From Paracoccus aestuariivivens (lineage in GTDB: Bacteria > Pseudomonadota > Alphaproteobacteria > Rhodobacterales > Rhodobacteraceae), in assembly GCF_009711225.1 (NCBI RefSeq), contig NZ_WMIE01000017.1, positions 1 through 64,000 of the forward strand: DNA of 64,000 bases. Direction: 5' to 3'. Under the pieces are notes generated by a model. It was not told where the DNA came from. It ran no database searches and saw only the letters and a program-made list of their open reading frames with translations. The first letter of the stretch is position 1. Each line of letters opens with the position of its first letter. Made by a program: the position numbers and the translations under genes. Below are positions 1-8,042 of this stretch, piece by piece.

Positions 1-510
1 CTCTGGGTTTCGGATTTCACTTATGTCTCGAGCTGGCAGGGCATGGTTTACGTTGCTTTCGTGATCGATGTCTTCGCCCGGAAGATCGTCGGCTGGCGTG
101 TCTCGACCTCGATGACCACCGGCTTCGTGCTCGACGCCCTGAATCAGGCCATCTGCCAGAGGACACCGTCCGAGGCTGACAAGCTGATCCATCACAGCGA
201 CCGAGGCAGCCAATATCTGTCGATCCGATACACCGAACGCTTGGCTGAGGCAGGCATCGACCCCTCGGTCGGCAGCGTCGGCGATTCCTACGACAACGCC
301 CTGGCGGAAAGCATCATCGGCCTCTTCAAAACCGAGGTCATCAAGTTCCTCGGCCCTTGGAAATCCGTCGCTCAGGTGGAATGGGAAACCCTCAAATGGG
401 TCGATTGGTATAACAAAACGCGCCTGCACAGCGCCATCGGCTACCTCACGCCGAATGAAGCAGAGGAGGTCTTCTACTCAAACTTGATCGCCGACGAAAA
501 TGCGGCCTAA
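1..510 (+). CDS. IS3-family transposase OrfB, 5'-truncated by window edge
   Basis: This is the C-terminal part of a DDE transposase with an integrase core (rve) fold, which cuts and joins IS ends. The frame is open from base 1, where it encodes LWVSDFTYVS with the first catalytic Asp; the first Met at 43 is internal. The second Asp lies in HHSDRGSQY and the catalytic Glu in YDNALAES, with the spacing usual for IS3 elements. The tail RLHSAIGYLTP is also typical of the family. About 170 residues are visible and the remaining 100 or so lie upstream of the window. OrfB is normally made by programmed frameshift from OrfA, which cannot be seen here. The gene looks intact as far as it is visible. 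Confidence 0.9.
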   Translation, partial: LWVSDFTYVSSWQGMVYVAFVIDVFARKIVGWRVSTSMTTGFVLDALNQAICQRTPSEADKLIHHSDRGSQYLSIRYTERLAEAGIDPSVGSVGDSYDNALAESIIGLFKTEVIKFLGPWKSVAQVEWETLKWVDWYNKTRLHSAIGYLTPNEAEEVFYSNLIADENAA

Positions 511-551
511 TCATTGAACCAGAAACTCTCCGGTAAACCCGGGGCGGTTCA
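1..551 (+). mobile_element. Right part of an IS3-family insertion sequence
   Basis: The window opens inside an IS3-family element. Its transposase reading frame ends at 510, and about 40 bp further on lies a 33-bp stretch (519-551) whose reverse complement begins TGAACCGCCCCGGGTTT. That is the type of terminal inverted repeat seen on many IS3-family elements, so 551 is taken as the right tip. The left end and OrfA lie outside the window, so a target duplication cannot be checked. Confidence 0.75.
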
Positions 552-642
552 GGGCGAAAGTTGGTGACGCCTAGAGGCGACTCGAAGTTGGCGGAGACCA
601 TCTCGGAATTCAACCCTTTGGATGACTGTCCGGCAAGCGGTT

Positions 643-750
643 TTAGCCATCGAGTTGGCGCCATTTCAGCTGTGCTGACATCATCAGCTTGAAGGCCATA
701 GCCAGTCCGGTCTTGCGGCAGAGGCATCCCTTGGCGCGCTTCGTGCGGTG
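643..750 (-). pseudogene. Remnant of IS256-family transposase C-terminus
   Basis: Read on the minus strand, 750-643 encodes HRTKRAKGCLCRKTGLAMAF followed by KLMMSAQLKWRQLDG and a stop. This matches the familiar C-terminal signature of IS256/mutator-type transposases (HRT-RTKGCLS-KTALAM-FKL...W..LDG). The downstream bases still resemble the next residues (NRLP) but run past a stop, and nothing recognisable is found on the 5' side. It is a decayed fragment. The rest of the gap from 552 to 890 holds no gene I can support. Confidence 0.55.
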
Positions 751-890
751 GCATGGCGGAGAGCATGGCCTCGCGAGTCGCGATCATCGTTGTCAGCATC
801 GGCTTCGCCGAAATCGGGCCGACGCCAATTACCACCCCATCTACGTGACAAGACCGATCCTGCCCCCCTGATCAGTGACCCGGTCCCAGG

Positions 891-1640
891 TCAGAGCGAG
901 ATGCCGGGCGGGGAGATCGTGGTGGCGGGGGCCAGTGCCACCTCTTCTCGGTAGCTTGCGAAGGAGCGAACCAGATGGGCCATCATCGCCTCGCGCGCGG
1001 CGATGGCATCGCGGGCCGAGATCGCGTCGACGATCCGCGCATGTTCGAGAATAACGGTGCGGAAATAATTCGCTGCCTGATCTTGCGACAGGTTGGGATA
1101 ATCGGTTCCGGTCTTCAGATGCGGGCCGAAGCGCACGATCGCTTCCTCGAAGACCATGTTTCCGGTTGCCCGCGCGACGGCCAGGTGGAAATCGTAATTG
1201 CCGTTCAGCGGAAACTGGTTGGCCTGAACCGCGCGGCAGACCCTTTCATGGGCGCTGCGAATGGCGTAATCCTGCGTGGCCGACCGGCGCACGGCAGCCA
1301 GTGCGGCTGCCTCCGGCTCCCAGGCCTGACGGAACTCGTAAAGGTCGATGCTGCGGGGGATGCTGTCCACTTCCTCGGGCGGGCGCCAGATCGAGGCACC
1401 GGGCAACACATCAGTCACGAACATTCCGCGCCCCTGGGTCGAGCTGACTAGCCCGTCATTGCGCAGGGCGGCGATCGCCTCGCGCACGACGGTGCGGCTT
1501 ACGCCGAACCGCTCCATCAGGCCCGGTTCGGTAGGTAGTTGCGCACCCAGATGCAGACCGCCCGACAGAATCTCGGCCTTGAGCTGTTTGACGACTTTTT
1601 CTGAAAGGCGAGGCTTGCGGGTGGTCAGATCTAGCTCCAT
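891..1640 (-). CDS. GntR/FadR-type transcriptional regulator (FCD domain)
   Basis: This 249-residue cytoplasmic repressor-type protein has an N-terminal winged helix (about residues 8-75, with PTEPGLMERFGVSRTVVREA as recognition region and the wing GLVSSTQGRGMFV). A C-terminal helical FCD effector domain (about 95-225) carries the pattern DFHLAVARATGN and a late HARIVDAI that supply metal/ligand residues. The start at 1640 (MELDLTTRKPRLSEKV) was chosen because upstream in-frame residues are non-conserved. The gene lies 58 bp downstream of the dehydratase on the same strand, probably in one transcript. FCD regulators commonly respond to sugar acids, which fits the UxuA-like neighbour. A FadR-consensus site at 2694-2710 in the divergent promoter is its likely operator. 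Confidence 0.9.
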   Translation of the reverse strand: MELDLTTRKPRLSEKVVKQLKAEILSGGLHLGAQLPTEPGLMERFGVSRTVVREAIAALRNDGLVSSTQGRGMFVTDVLPGASIWRPPEEVDSIPRSIDLYEFRQAWEPEAAALAAVRRSATQDYAIRSAHERVCRAVQANQFPLNGNYDFHLAVARATGNMVFEEAIVRFGPHLKTGTDYPNLSQDQAANYFRTVILEHARIVDAISARDAIAAREAMMAHLVRSFASYREEVALAPATTISPPGISL

Positions 1641-1698
1641 CGGCTGGGTATTTCGCTTTGTGCCCCAAAGACCTGCGGGGCGCAAAGCGCATTGCGCA

Positions 1699-2664
1699 TC
1701 ATCCCCTGCGCTCTTGCAGAAGGGCCGCGATATAGCCATAGCAGAAGGCAAATGCGACACCGCGTTCGTTCTCGCCAGACAGGGTGGGCGCATGGTCAGG
1801 CATGACCATGTATTTGTAGCCGGTATCGCGCAGCGCATCCATCACTGCGGGCATGTCGATGTCGCCGTCATCGGGCATCGTCTCGCGGAAGGAATAGAGC
1901 CCGCCTGCGATGTTGCGGAAGTGGACATTCATGATCTTGCCGCGCGCCCCGAACCAGCGGGTGATCTCGGGCACCTGCGAGACATCTTCCAACATCTCGC
2001 CCAGCGTGCCGATGCAAAAGTTCATCCCGTGGATCGGGCTTTCGTGCAGCGAGACGAATTTCTTCATGCCCTCGACCGAACCCAGAACCCGGGTCACGCC
2101 CTTGTAGCCGGGCGGGGTGGCAGGGTCATGCGGGTGACAGGCGAGACGGATGTTGCTGCGTTCGGCCACCGGAACGACGCGGCCGAGGAAATAGTCGATC
2201 CGGTCCCAGATCTCGTCCTCGCTGATGACGCCTGCCGGGCCGGCCTCTTCCTGATCCATCAGATCCCAGCGGAAGGCCTCGGCCATGGCGCCGCCCCGTC
2301 CTTTTTCCATCGGGCTACGCGGGATACCGATGTAGTTGAAATTGTATTTCACCGAAGGGATGCCCGCCGCGGCGCAATTCTCAATCAGCTGGCAGATCAG
2401 GTCGATCTGTTGGTCCCGGTCGGGCCCGGCCAGCAAGATGTCTGGGCATTGCGCACGGCCCACCGGCACCGAGGCCAGCGGCAGTTGCAGCATGTCAAGT
2501 TTGAGGCCGAATCCCTCGATCTTTTCACGAAAGCGCGACAGATGAGCGCCGTCCCAGCTGCGCCAATCACCATCGGGATCGGCGCAGATATTGTCCACGC
2601 CAAGTTGCTTCATCACCCGGTAATCATCGTCGTTGCGGGCGGGGAGTTGAGTCCCGAGATACAT
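1699..2664 (-). CDS. UxuA-like mannonate dehydratase family enzyme
   Basis: This 321-residue TIM-barrel protein of the xylose-isomerase-like superfamily is closest to D-mannonate dehydratase, which converts D-mannonate to 2-keto-3-deoxygluconate. Visible family features are the metal-ligand region LACHPHDPATPPG, MNFCIGTLGEM, NVHFRN and the late PDHAPTLSGEN. The protein is shorter than E. coli UxuA (394 residues) but within the range of compact relatives. It is transcribed away from the ABC importer and followed by the GntR regulator. Its presence suggests the imported substrate yields a hexonate or hexuronate, although related enzymes act on other sugar acids, so the exact substrate is open. 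Confidence 0.75.
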   Translation of the reverse strand: MYLGTQLPARNDDDYRVMKQLGVDNICADPDGDWRSWDGAHLSRFREKIEGFGLKLDMLQLPLASVPVGRAQCPDILLAGPDRDQQIDLICQLIENCAAAGIPSVKYNFNYIGIPRSPMEKGRGGAMAEAFRWDLMDQEEAGPAGVISEDEIWDRIDYFLGRVVPVAERSNIRLACHPHDPATPPGYKGVTRVLGSVEGMKKFVSLHESPIHGMNFCIGTLGEMLEDVSQVPEITRWFGARGKIMNVHFRNIAGGLYSFRETMPDDGDIDMPAVMDALRDTGYKYMVMPDHAPTLSGENERGVAFAFCYGYIAALLQERRG

Positions 2665-2693
2665 TCATCTTCTCCAAGGCCTATTCGTTCTAT

Positions 2694-2710
2694 AATTAGT
2701 AGTACGAATT
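2694..2710. promoter_or_regulatory. Candidate GntR/FadR-type operator
   Basis: The 17-bp imperfect palindrome AATTAGTAGTACGAATT contains TAGTAGTACGA (2697-2707), an exact fit to the FadR-subfamily consensus TNGTNNNACNA. It lies about 30 bp upstream of the dehydratase start and between the divergent dehydratase-regulator and ABC-importer units. The FCD regulator encoded at 891-1640 could therefore control both directions. Confidence 0.55.
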
Positions 2711-2870
2711 TTCACCCAGTTCCAAGTCTGTTTATGGCAATCTTAGTGCAAATTTTCAAAATATAACGAAATGACTGGCAAAATCGTCAAGGTAACACAT
2801 CTGGACAGGCTGAAATTATCATAGTATGGATTTCCAGAATTCATCTTACGAGCATCTGGGGAGGATCGCT

Positions 2871-4478
2871 TTGTTCGGATCAATCACACGGCGTGCAACT
2901 CTGGCAGCATTTCTGGCAGGCACGGCATTTGTTCTGCCGATGGGCACGGCGGCCTTTGCCGAAACCCCCAGCGACACGTTGGTCTACGGTACTTCGCTGG
3001 CGCAGGTGATCTCGCTTGACCCCCATCAGGGGCAAGAGGCGACTTCGCTCGAGATCATGGCCAACCTTTACGATCGACTGGTCGGCAGCATGCCCGACGG
3101 CAGCCTGCCGCCGCAGTTGGCCGAAAGCTGGGAGATCAGGGAGACCTCGATCACCTTCAAGCTGCGCGAGAATGCAGTCTTTGCCAGCGGGCGCCCAGTC
3201 ACGGCCGAGGATGTGGTCTGGTCGCTGAACCGTCTGATGGCGATGGATCAAGCACCGTCTTCCAAGCTGAAGCCCGCAGGCTACACCAAAGAAAACATCG
3301 GCGGGATGCTGCATGCCATAGATGCGCGCACCTTCCGCATAGACCTGACCGGCAACATCGCCCCCGATCTGCTGCTTTACCGTCTCTCCGAGGTCGCAGC
3401 TTCGATTGTTGACCGCGAGGCTGTCGAAAGTAATGCCGTCAATGGTGACAATGGCAACGAATGGCTGCGCACCAATGGCGCAGGGTCGGGCCCCTTTGCG
3501 TTGAAACGCTGGTCCCCCAATGACATCGTACTGATGGAAGGTCGCGAGGATTACTGGGCCGGTGCGCCCAAGCTCAAGCGCGTGATCATGCGCCATGTGC
3601 CCGAAAGCCAGGTCGAGCGGCTGATGCTTGAGGGAGGCGATATCGACATCGCAGGCGCCCTGTCTGCCGGCGACACGCTGCACTTCCAGGGGTCAGACAG
3701 CGTGACCATTCAGCAGGTTCCAACCGGCGGCTTCTATGTTCTGGCGATGAACATGGAGCGCAAGGAGCTGGCCGAGCCCAAGGTGCGCGAGGCGATCTTC
3801 AAGTCGATCGACTATGCCGGGATCGCCAGTGCTATCCTTGGACCCTATGGCCGCGTGCGCCACATTCCGGTGCCGGAAAACTATGCCAGCGCCATTCCCG
3901 ACCCGGAGGGTTGGTCGTATGATCCCACGGCTGCCAAAGCCATTCTGGAAGAGGCCGGCTATGGCGACGGCTTCACCGTGAACATCAAGACCATCGCTCA
4001 GACCCCGCGGGTCGATCTGGCGACCAGCGTGCAGGCCGCACTGGCCGAAATCGGCATCACCGCCAATGTGGTGCAAGGGTCGGGCGCCGACATCATCTCC
4101 GCCCACCGTGCCCGCGACTTCGACATCCTGATCCCGCAGACCGGCGCCTACATGCCCAATGTTATGGGCTCGATGGAGCAGTTCTCGTCGAACCCCGACA
4201 ACTCGCGCGAGGCCAACAACGCCGGGAACTTCGTCTGGCGTTCGGCATGGGACATCCCCGAACTGACCGAGGTCACTGCCGCCGCGCTGCGCGAACAGGA
4301 TACCACCAAGCGCGCCACGCTTTACACCGAAATGCAGGAGCAATTCGTGAGGGCGGTTCCCGCCGTCTTCCCGATGTTCGAACGCTTCCTGCCGGTGGCG
4401 GTGTCGAACCGCGTCGTCGGCTACCAGGGCCATGCGCAGAACGTTGTGCGGCTTGAGAACGTAACCAAGGCGGATTGA
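2871..4478 (+). CDS. ABC transporter periplasmic substrate-binding protein (SBP family 5)
   Basis: This extracytoplasmic receptor belongs to an oligopeptide/nickel-type (Dpp/Opp) importer. It has an N-terminal signal peptide (FGSITRRATLAAFLAGTAF...AFA) and the SBP_bac_5 order: early LDPHQGQEATS, LAESWEIRETSITFKLRENA with SGRPVTAEDVVWSLNR, and a late partner-binding lobe. I prefer the TTG at 2871, which has GGGGAGG six bases upstream and gives 535 residues. An ATG at 2826 in the same frame would add 15 residues but has no ribosome site. It leads an operon with two permeases and two ATPases. Family 5 proteins bind peptides but also oligosaccharides and sugar acids, and the dehydratase and epimerase neighbours favour a carbohydrate. 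Confidence 0.88.
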   Translation: MFGSITRRATLAAFLAGTAFVLPMGTAAFAETPSDTLVYGTSLAQVISLDPHQGQEATSLEIMANLYDRLVGSMPDGSLPPQLAESWEIRETSITFKLRENAVFASGRPVTAEDVVWSLNRLMAMDQAPSSKLKPAGYTKENIGGMLHAIDARTFRIDLTGNIAPDLLLYRLSEVAASIVDREAVESNAVNGDNGNEWLRTNGAGSGPFALKRWSPNDIVLMEGREDYWAGAPKLKRVIMRHVPESQVERLMLEGGDIDIAGALSAGDTLHFQGSDSVTIQQVPTGGFYVLAMNMERKELAEPKVREAIFKSIDYAGIASAILGPYGRVRHIPVPENYASAIPDPEGWSYDPTAAKAILEEAGYGDGFTVNIKTIAQTPRVDLATSVQAALAEIGITANVVQGSGADIISAHRARDFDILIPQTGAYMPNVMGSMEQFSSNPDNSREANNAGNFVWRSAWDIPELTEVTAAALREQDTTKRATLYTEMQEQFVRAVPAVFPMFERFLPVAVSNRVVGYQGHAQNVVRLENVTKAD

Positions 4479-4486
4479 CAACAGGC

Positions 4487-5524
4487 ATGGCCAGCAATTC
4501 AGAAACCTCCGTGGCCGCCGCCTGGGGCGGCCGCATCGGGCAACTCGTCCTCAGCCTTTTCGCGCTCATCGCGGTGACCTTCGTGATCGGGCGGCTTCTG
4601 CCGACCGATCCGGTCGGGGCCATCGTGGGCGAGTTGGCCAGCCCCGAAGCCTATGCCGCCATGCGCGAAAGGCTAGGGCTGGATCAGCCGGTTGTCGTGC
4701 AGTTCGGCCGCTACATCTGGAATCTTTTGCATGGTGATCTCGGGGTGGCTGCACTTACCGGGCGCCCGGTGACCGAGGATCTGGCGCTGGCTTTTCCGGC
4801 CACGCTGGAGCTAGCGACGCTGGCCGTGATCATCTCATTTGTTCTGGGCGTTCCCCTGGGCCTGGCTGCGGCGTTGAACCGCGACAGCTGGATTGATCAG
4901 TTCGCTCGGATCATCTCGCTGGTCGGGCATTCGATTCCCGTCTTCTGGTTCGGGATTGTCGGGCTGGTGATCTTCTACGCGGGGTTGGGCTGGGTGGGCG
5001 GGCCGGGCCGGGTGGATGTCTATTTTGAAGGCCTGGTGCCTTCGGTCACGGGGATGATCCTGATCGACACGCTGCTGGCGGGCGAGACTGAAATCTTCTG
5101 GAACGCGCTGTCGCACATCATCTTGCCCGCCTTAATGCTGGCCTATGCGGCGATGGCCTATATCACCCGCATGACCCGCGCCTTCACGCTTGAACAGATC
5201 GGGCAGGACTATGTCACTGCGGCCAAGGCCAAGGGCGCATCGCCGGCCCGGCTGCTGTTCCGCCACATCCTTCCCAACATCTCGGTCCAGCTGGTCACGA
5301 TCCTTGCCATTTCCTATGGGGGGCTGCTGGAGGGGGCGGTAGTCACCGAGATCGTCTTCTCGTGGCCGGGTTTGGGCCAGTACATGACCTCGGCCCTGCT
5401 GATCGGTGACATGAACGCCGTCCTCGCTTCGACCATCATGATCGGCGTGGTCTTCATGACACTGAACTTCCTGTCGGACATCGCCTATTCGATGCTTGAC
5501 CCACGCACGCAGGAGAAGCGCTGA
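4487..5524 (+). CDS. ABC transporter inner-membrane permease (DppB type)
   Basis: This 345-residue integral membrane subunit forms half of the translocation channel. It shows the family's first helix (LVLSLFALIAVTFVIGRLLP), the periplasmic RLGLDQPVVVQFGRYIWNLLHGDLG, and the cytoplasmic EAA loop region DYVTAAKAKGASPARLLFRH that docks on the ATPase. Further helices end in SDIAYSMLDPRTQ. The ATG at 4487 follows the upstream stop by 8 bp; a TTG at 4475 overlapping the upstream gene is a possible alternative. It pairs with the next gene to make a heterodimeric DppBC-like pore. Confidence 0.9.
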   Translation: MASNSETSVAAAWGGRIGQLVLSLFALIAVTFVIGRLLPTDPVGAIVGELASPEAYAAMRERLGLDQPVVVQFGRYIWNLLHGDLGVAALTGRPVTEDLALAFPATLELATLAVIISFVLGVPLGLAAALNRDSWIDQFARIISLVGHSIPVFWFGIVGLVIFYAGLGWVGGPGRVDVYFEGLVPSVTGMILIDTLLAGETEIFWNALSHIILPALMLAYAAMAYITRMTRAFTLEQIGQDYVTAAKAKGASPARLLFRHILPNISVQLVTILAISYGGLLEGAVVTEIVFSWPGLGQYMTSALLIGDMNAVLASTIMIGVVFMTLNFLSDIAYSMLDPRTQEKR

Positions 5525-5525
5525 G

Positions 5526-6413
5526 ATGAACGGCACCACCTTGTCCCGTCCGCGACCCATGGCCAATGCTTGGGGCACCCTCCACAGCTTCTTTGGCGAA
5601 TTGCGGCGCGAGCCTCTGGGCTTCATCGGCCTGATGCTGATCGTCGCACTGATCCTTGTGGCGATCCTGGCGCCATGGATCGCGCCCTATTCACCCAGTC
5701 GACAATCCTTGTCGGAAGTACTGCAGCCGCCTTCGGTCGCGCATTGGATGGGGACCGACGAATTCGGCCGCGACATCCTCAGCCGCCTGATCTGGGGCGC
5801 GCAGATCACAATGCGCACTGTGCTTTCGGTCACCGCGATCGTGGGGCCGATCGGCCTGCTGATCGGGGTCACCGCCGGCTATTTCGGCGGGCGGGTCGAT
5901 GCCGTGCTGATGCGCATCACCGACATTGTGCTGTCTTTCCCCTCGTTGATCCTTGCGCTGGCTTTTGCCGCGGCATTGGGTGCGGGGTTGGGAACGGCGA
6001 TCATCGCCATCTCGCTGACCGCATGGCCGCCCATCGCGCGGCTGGCCCGGGCCGAGGCGCTGATCGTGCGCAATACTGATTACGTCGCCGCGGCCCGGCT
6101 TTACGGGGCATCGAACCTGCGCCTCCTAACGCTTTACATTGCGCCGATGTGCATCCCTTCGGTGGTGGTACGGCTGACACTGAACATGGCGACCATTACG
6201 CTGACCGCAGCTTCGCTGGGCTTTCTGGGCCTTGGCGCGCAGCCGCCGATGCCCGAATGGGGGGCCATGATCTCGGCCGGGCGGCGTTTCATGCTGGATC
6301 AGTGGTGGGTTGCAGTCATGCCTGGCTTTGCCATCCTGTTCACCAGCCTAGCCTTCAATGTGGTCGGCGACGCCCTGCGCGACGTGCTTGACCCGCGCCA
6401 TACGAAGAACTGA
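5526..6413 (+). CDS. ABC transporter inner-membrane permease (DppC type)
   Basis: This second channel subunit of 295 residues has an N-terminal OppC_N helix (LGFIGLMLIVALILVAILAPWIAPYSP) followed by the signature HWMGTDEFGRDILSRLIWGA. The transport domain carries the EAA-loop segment TDYVAAARLYGASNLRLL and ends NVVGDALRDVLDPRH. The ATG at 5526 begins one base after the upstream stop codon, so translation is probably coupled; an in-frame GTG-like start at 5496 inside the upstream gene is unlikely. Expected partners are the 4487 permease and the two ATPases downstream. Confidence 0.92.
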   Translation: MNGTTLSRPRPMANAWGTLHSFFGELRREPLGFIGLMLIVALILVAILAPWIAPYSPSRQSLSEVLQPPSVAHWMGTDEFGRDILSRLIWGAQITMRTVLSVTAIVGPIGLLIGVTAGYFGGRVDAVLMRITDIVLSFPSLILALAFAAALGAGLGTAIIAISLTAWPPIARLARAEALIVRNTDYVAAARLYGASNLRLLTLYIAPMCIPSVVVRLTLNMATITLTAASLGFLGLGAQPPMPEWGAMISAGRRFMLDQWWVAVMPGFAILFTSLAFNVVGDALRDVLDPRHTKN

Positions 6414-6416
6414 ACC

Positions 6417-7268
6417 ATGACCGACACAAAGGAAATCCTAACGGTCCAGAACCTTGATGTGACCTTTGCCCGCAGCGCAATGAAAGCAGTCGCCGGCGTC
6501 AGCCTGTCGCTGGGGCAGGGCAAGGTCGGCATCGTGGGCGAAAGCGGGTCCGGCAAGTCGACCCTTGGCCGTGCCATCATGCGGCTACTGCCGCCTTCGG
6601 CCACCGTCACGGCTAGCAAGCTGACCTTCGACGGCAACCCGCTGCTGTCGCAGTCGGAACGCGAGATGCGCGCCCTGCGCGGCAACCGCATGTCATTGAT
6701 CATGCAGGATCCGCGCTATTCGCTGAACCCGGTGCTGCCCATCGGACGTCAGGTCGCGGAGACGGCCATCCTGCACAAGGGTCTGTCAAAATCGGCCGCG
6801 CGCGCCGTTGCAGCCGAGATGCTGGATCGCGTGCGCATCAAAGATGTGGCCCGGGTGATGGAGTCCTATCCGCATCAGATTTCGGGTGGGATGGGCCAGC
6901 GCGTGATGATCGCGGCAATGCTGCTGTCGCGGCCGCGCCTTGTGATCGCCGACGAGCCGACCTCGGCTTTGGACGTCAGCGTGCGGGGCGAGGTGCTGGA
7001 GCTGCTCAACGAGCTGGTGACGGCCGATGGCTCCAGCCTGCTGCTCATCAGCCACGACATCCGCATGGTCGCGTCCTTCTGCGACCGGATCGTGGTGATG
7101 TACAAGGGTCGCATCGTAGAAGAGCTGTCACGCCTATCCGATGCACGCCATCCCTATACGCTGGGCCTGATCGCGGCGATGCCGGATGCGCGCCACCCGG
7201 TGCACCGTCTCCGGGTGCCGGACCGCGCCACCTTTGACGCCACCGAAAGAAGCGGGTCGCCGGCATGA
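6417..7268 (+). CDS. ABC transporter ATP-binding protein (DppD type)
   Basis: This 283-residue ATPase powers the importer. It has Walker A GESGSGKST, a Q-loop region LIMQDPRYSLNPVLPIG, the signature ISGGMGQR, Walker B LVIADEPTSALDVS and the switch His in LLISHDIRMV. The C-terminal stretch (HPYTLGLIAAMPD) is the oligopeptide-transporter C-terminal motif. The iron-sulphur Cys cluster found in some DppD proteins is not evident, and the tail is short. It starts 3 bp after the permease and overlaps the next ATPase by 4 bp. Confidence 0.92.
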   Translation: MTDTKEILTVQNLDVTFARSAMKAVAGVSLSLGQGKVGIVGESGSGKSTLGRAIMRLLPPSATVTASKLTFDGNPLLSQSEREMRALRGNRMSLIMQDPRYSLNPVLPIGRQVAETAILHKGLSKSAARAVAAEMLDRVRIKDVARVMESYPHQISGGMGQRVMIAAMLLSRPRLVIADEPTSALDVSVRGEVLELLNELVTADGSSLLLISHDIRMVASFCDRIVVMYKGRIVEELSRLSDARHPYTLGLIAAMPDARHPVHRLRVPDRATFDATERSGSPA

Positions 7269-8020
7269 GTATGATCGAACTGCAGGACATCAATGTCCGT
7301 TATCACAGCGGCAAATCCGAAAACCATGTTGTGCGGGGCGTGAACCTTTCGGTCGCGCGCGGCGAATGCGTGGGGATCGTGGGCGAATCCGGTTGTGGCA
7401 AGTCAACCTTGCTGCGCAGCCTCGTGGGACTTGAAGGCCACTGGACCGGTAGTATTTCTATCAATGGCGAGGCTCTTGGCCCGATCCGCACCAAAGACCA
7501 GCTGCGTTGCGCGCAGATGGTATTTCAGGACCCCTTCGCCTCGCTGCACCCGCGGCACCGGATCCGCCGCGCGCTTTCTGAACCTGCGCGCTGCATGGGC
7601 CTGCCAGTGGATGACGCTCGCATCGCCGCGGCGCTGGAGGAGGTGGGCCTGCCTGCAAGCTTTGCCGACCGTTTCCCGCATCAGCTGTCGGGGGGACAAC
7701 GCCAGCGCGTGGCGATCGCCCGTGCGCTGATCGTCGAGCCGCCAGTGCTGCTGCTGGACGAGCCGACCTCGGCCCTTGACGTGTCGGTTCAGGCCGAAAT
7801 CCTCAACCTGCTGTCCGACCGGCGCGATGAACGCGGCCTGACCTTCGTTCTGGTCAGCCATGACCTGTCAGTCGTCGCCCATATGTGCGACCGCATTTTC
7901 GTGATGCAGAACGGCGGTTTCGTCGACGAGCTCAGCCCCGCCGACATCGGAGCCGGCGAAGCCCGCGACGCTTATGCCCGCCAGCTTTTAGCCGCCAGCT
8001 TTCTTGAAGAGCTCGCCTGA
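7265..8020 (+). CDS. ABC transporter ATP-binding protein (DppF type)
   Basis: This second ATPase of the heterodimer has 251 residues. Walker A is GESGCGKST, the Q-loop is MVFQDPFASLHPRHRI, the signature LSGGQRQRVAIARAL, Walker B VLLLDEPTSALDVS and the switch His lies in LVSHDLSVV. It overlaps the upstream ATPase by 4 bp and is followed by the AGE-family enzyme after 22 bp, so all six genes are probably one transcript. It lacks the long C-terminal tail of many DppF proteins. Confidence 0.92.
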   Translation: MSMIELQDINVRYHSGKSENHVVRGVNLSVARGECVGIVGESGCGKSTLLRSLVGLEGHWTGSISINGEALGPIRTKDQLRCAQMVFQDPFASLHPRHRIRRALSEPARCMGLPVDDARIAAALEEVGLPASFADRFPHQLSGGQRQRVAIARALIVEPPVLLLDEPTSALDVSVQAEILNLLSDRRDERGLTFVLVSHDLSVVAHMCDRIFVMQNGGFVDELSPADIGAGEARDAYARQLLAASFLEELA

Positions 8021-8042
8021 CCCCTTGAAGGACCACCCCTCG

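Noticed and set aside
446..835. A 129-codon leftward gene near the window start
   Set aside because: The IS256-like homology (643-750) is in a different frame and is decayed, and the 129-codon frame overlaps the IS3 end.
1348..2766. A 472-codon rightward frame over the regulator and dehydratase genes
   Set aside because: It is antisense to two genes with clear domain motifs. Its composition (Arg, His, Asp rich) is that of a GC-rich shadow frame.
4487..8020. Assigning the importer to peptides (dppBCDF) by name
   Set aside because: The subunits are of that family, but the neighbours are carbohydrate enzymes, so a gene symbol would imply a substrate not supported here.
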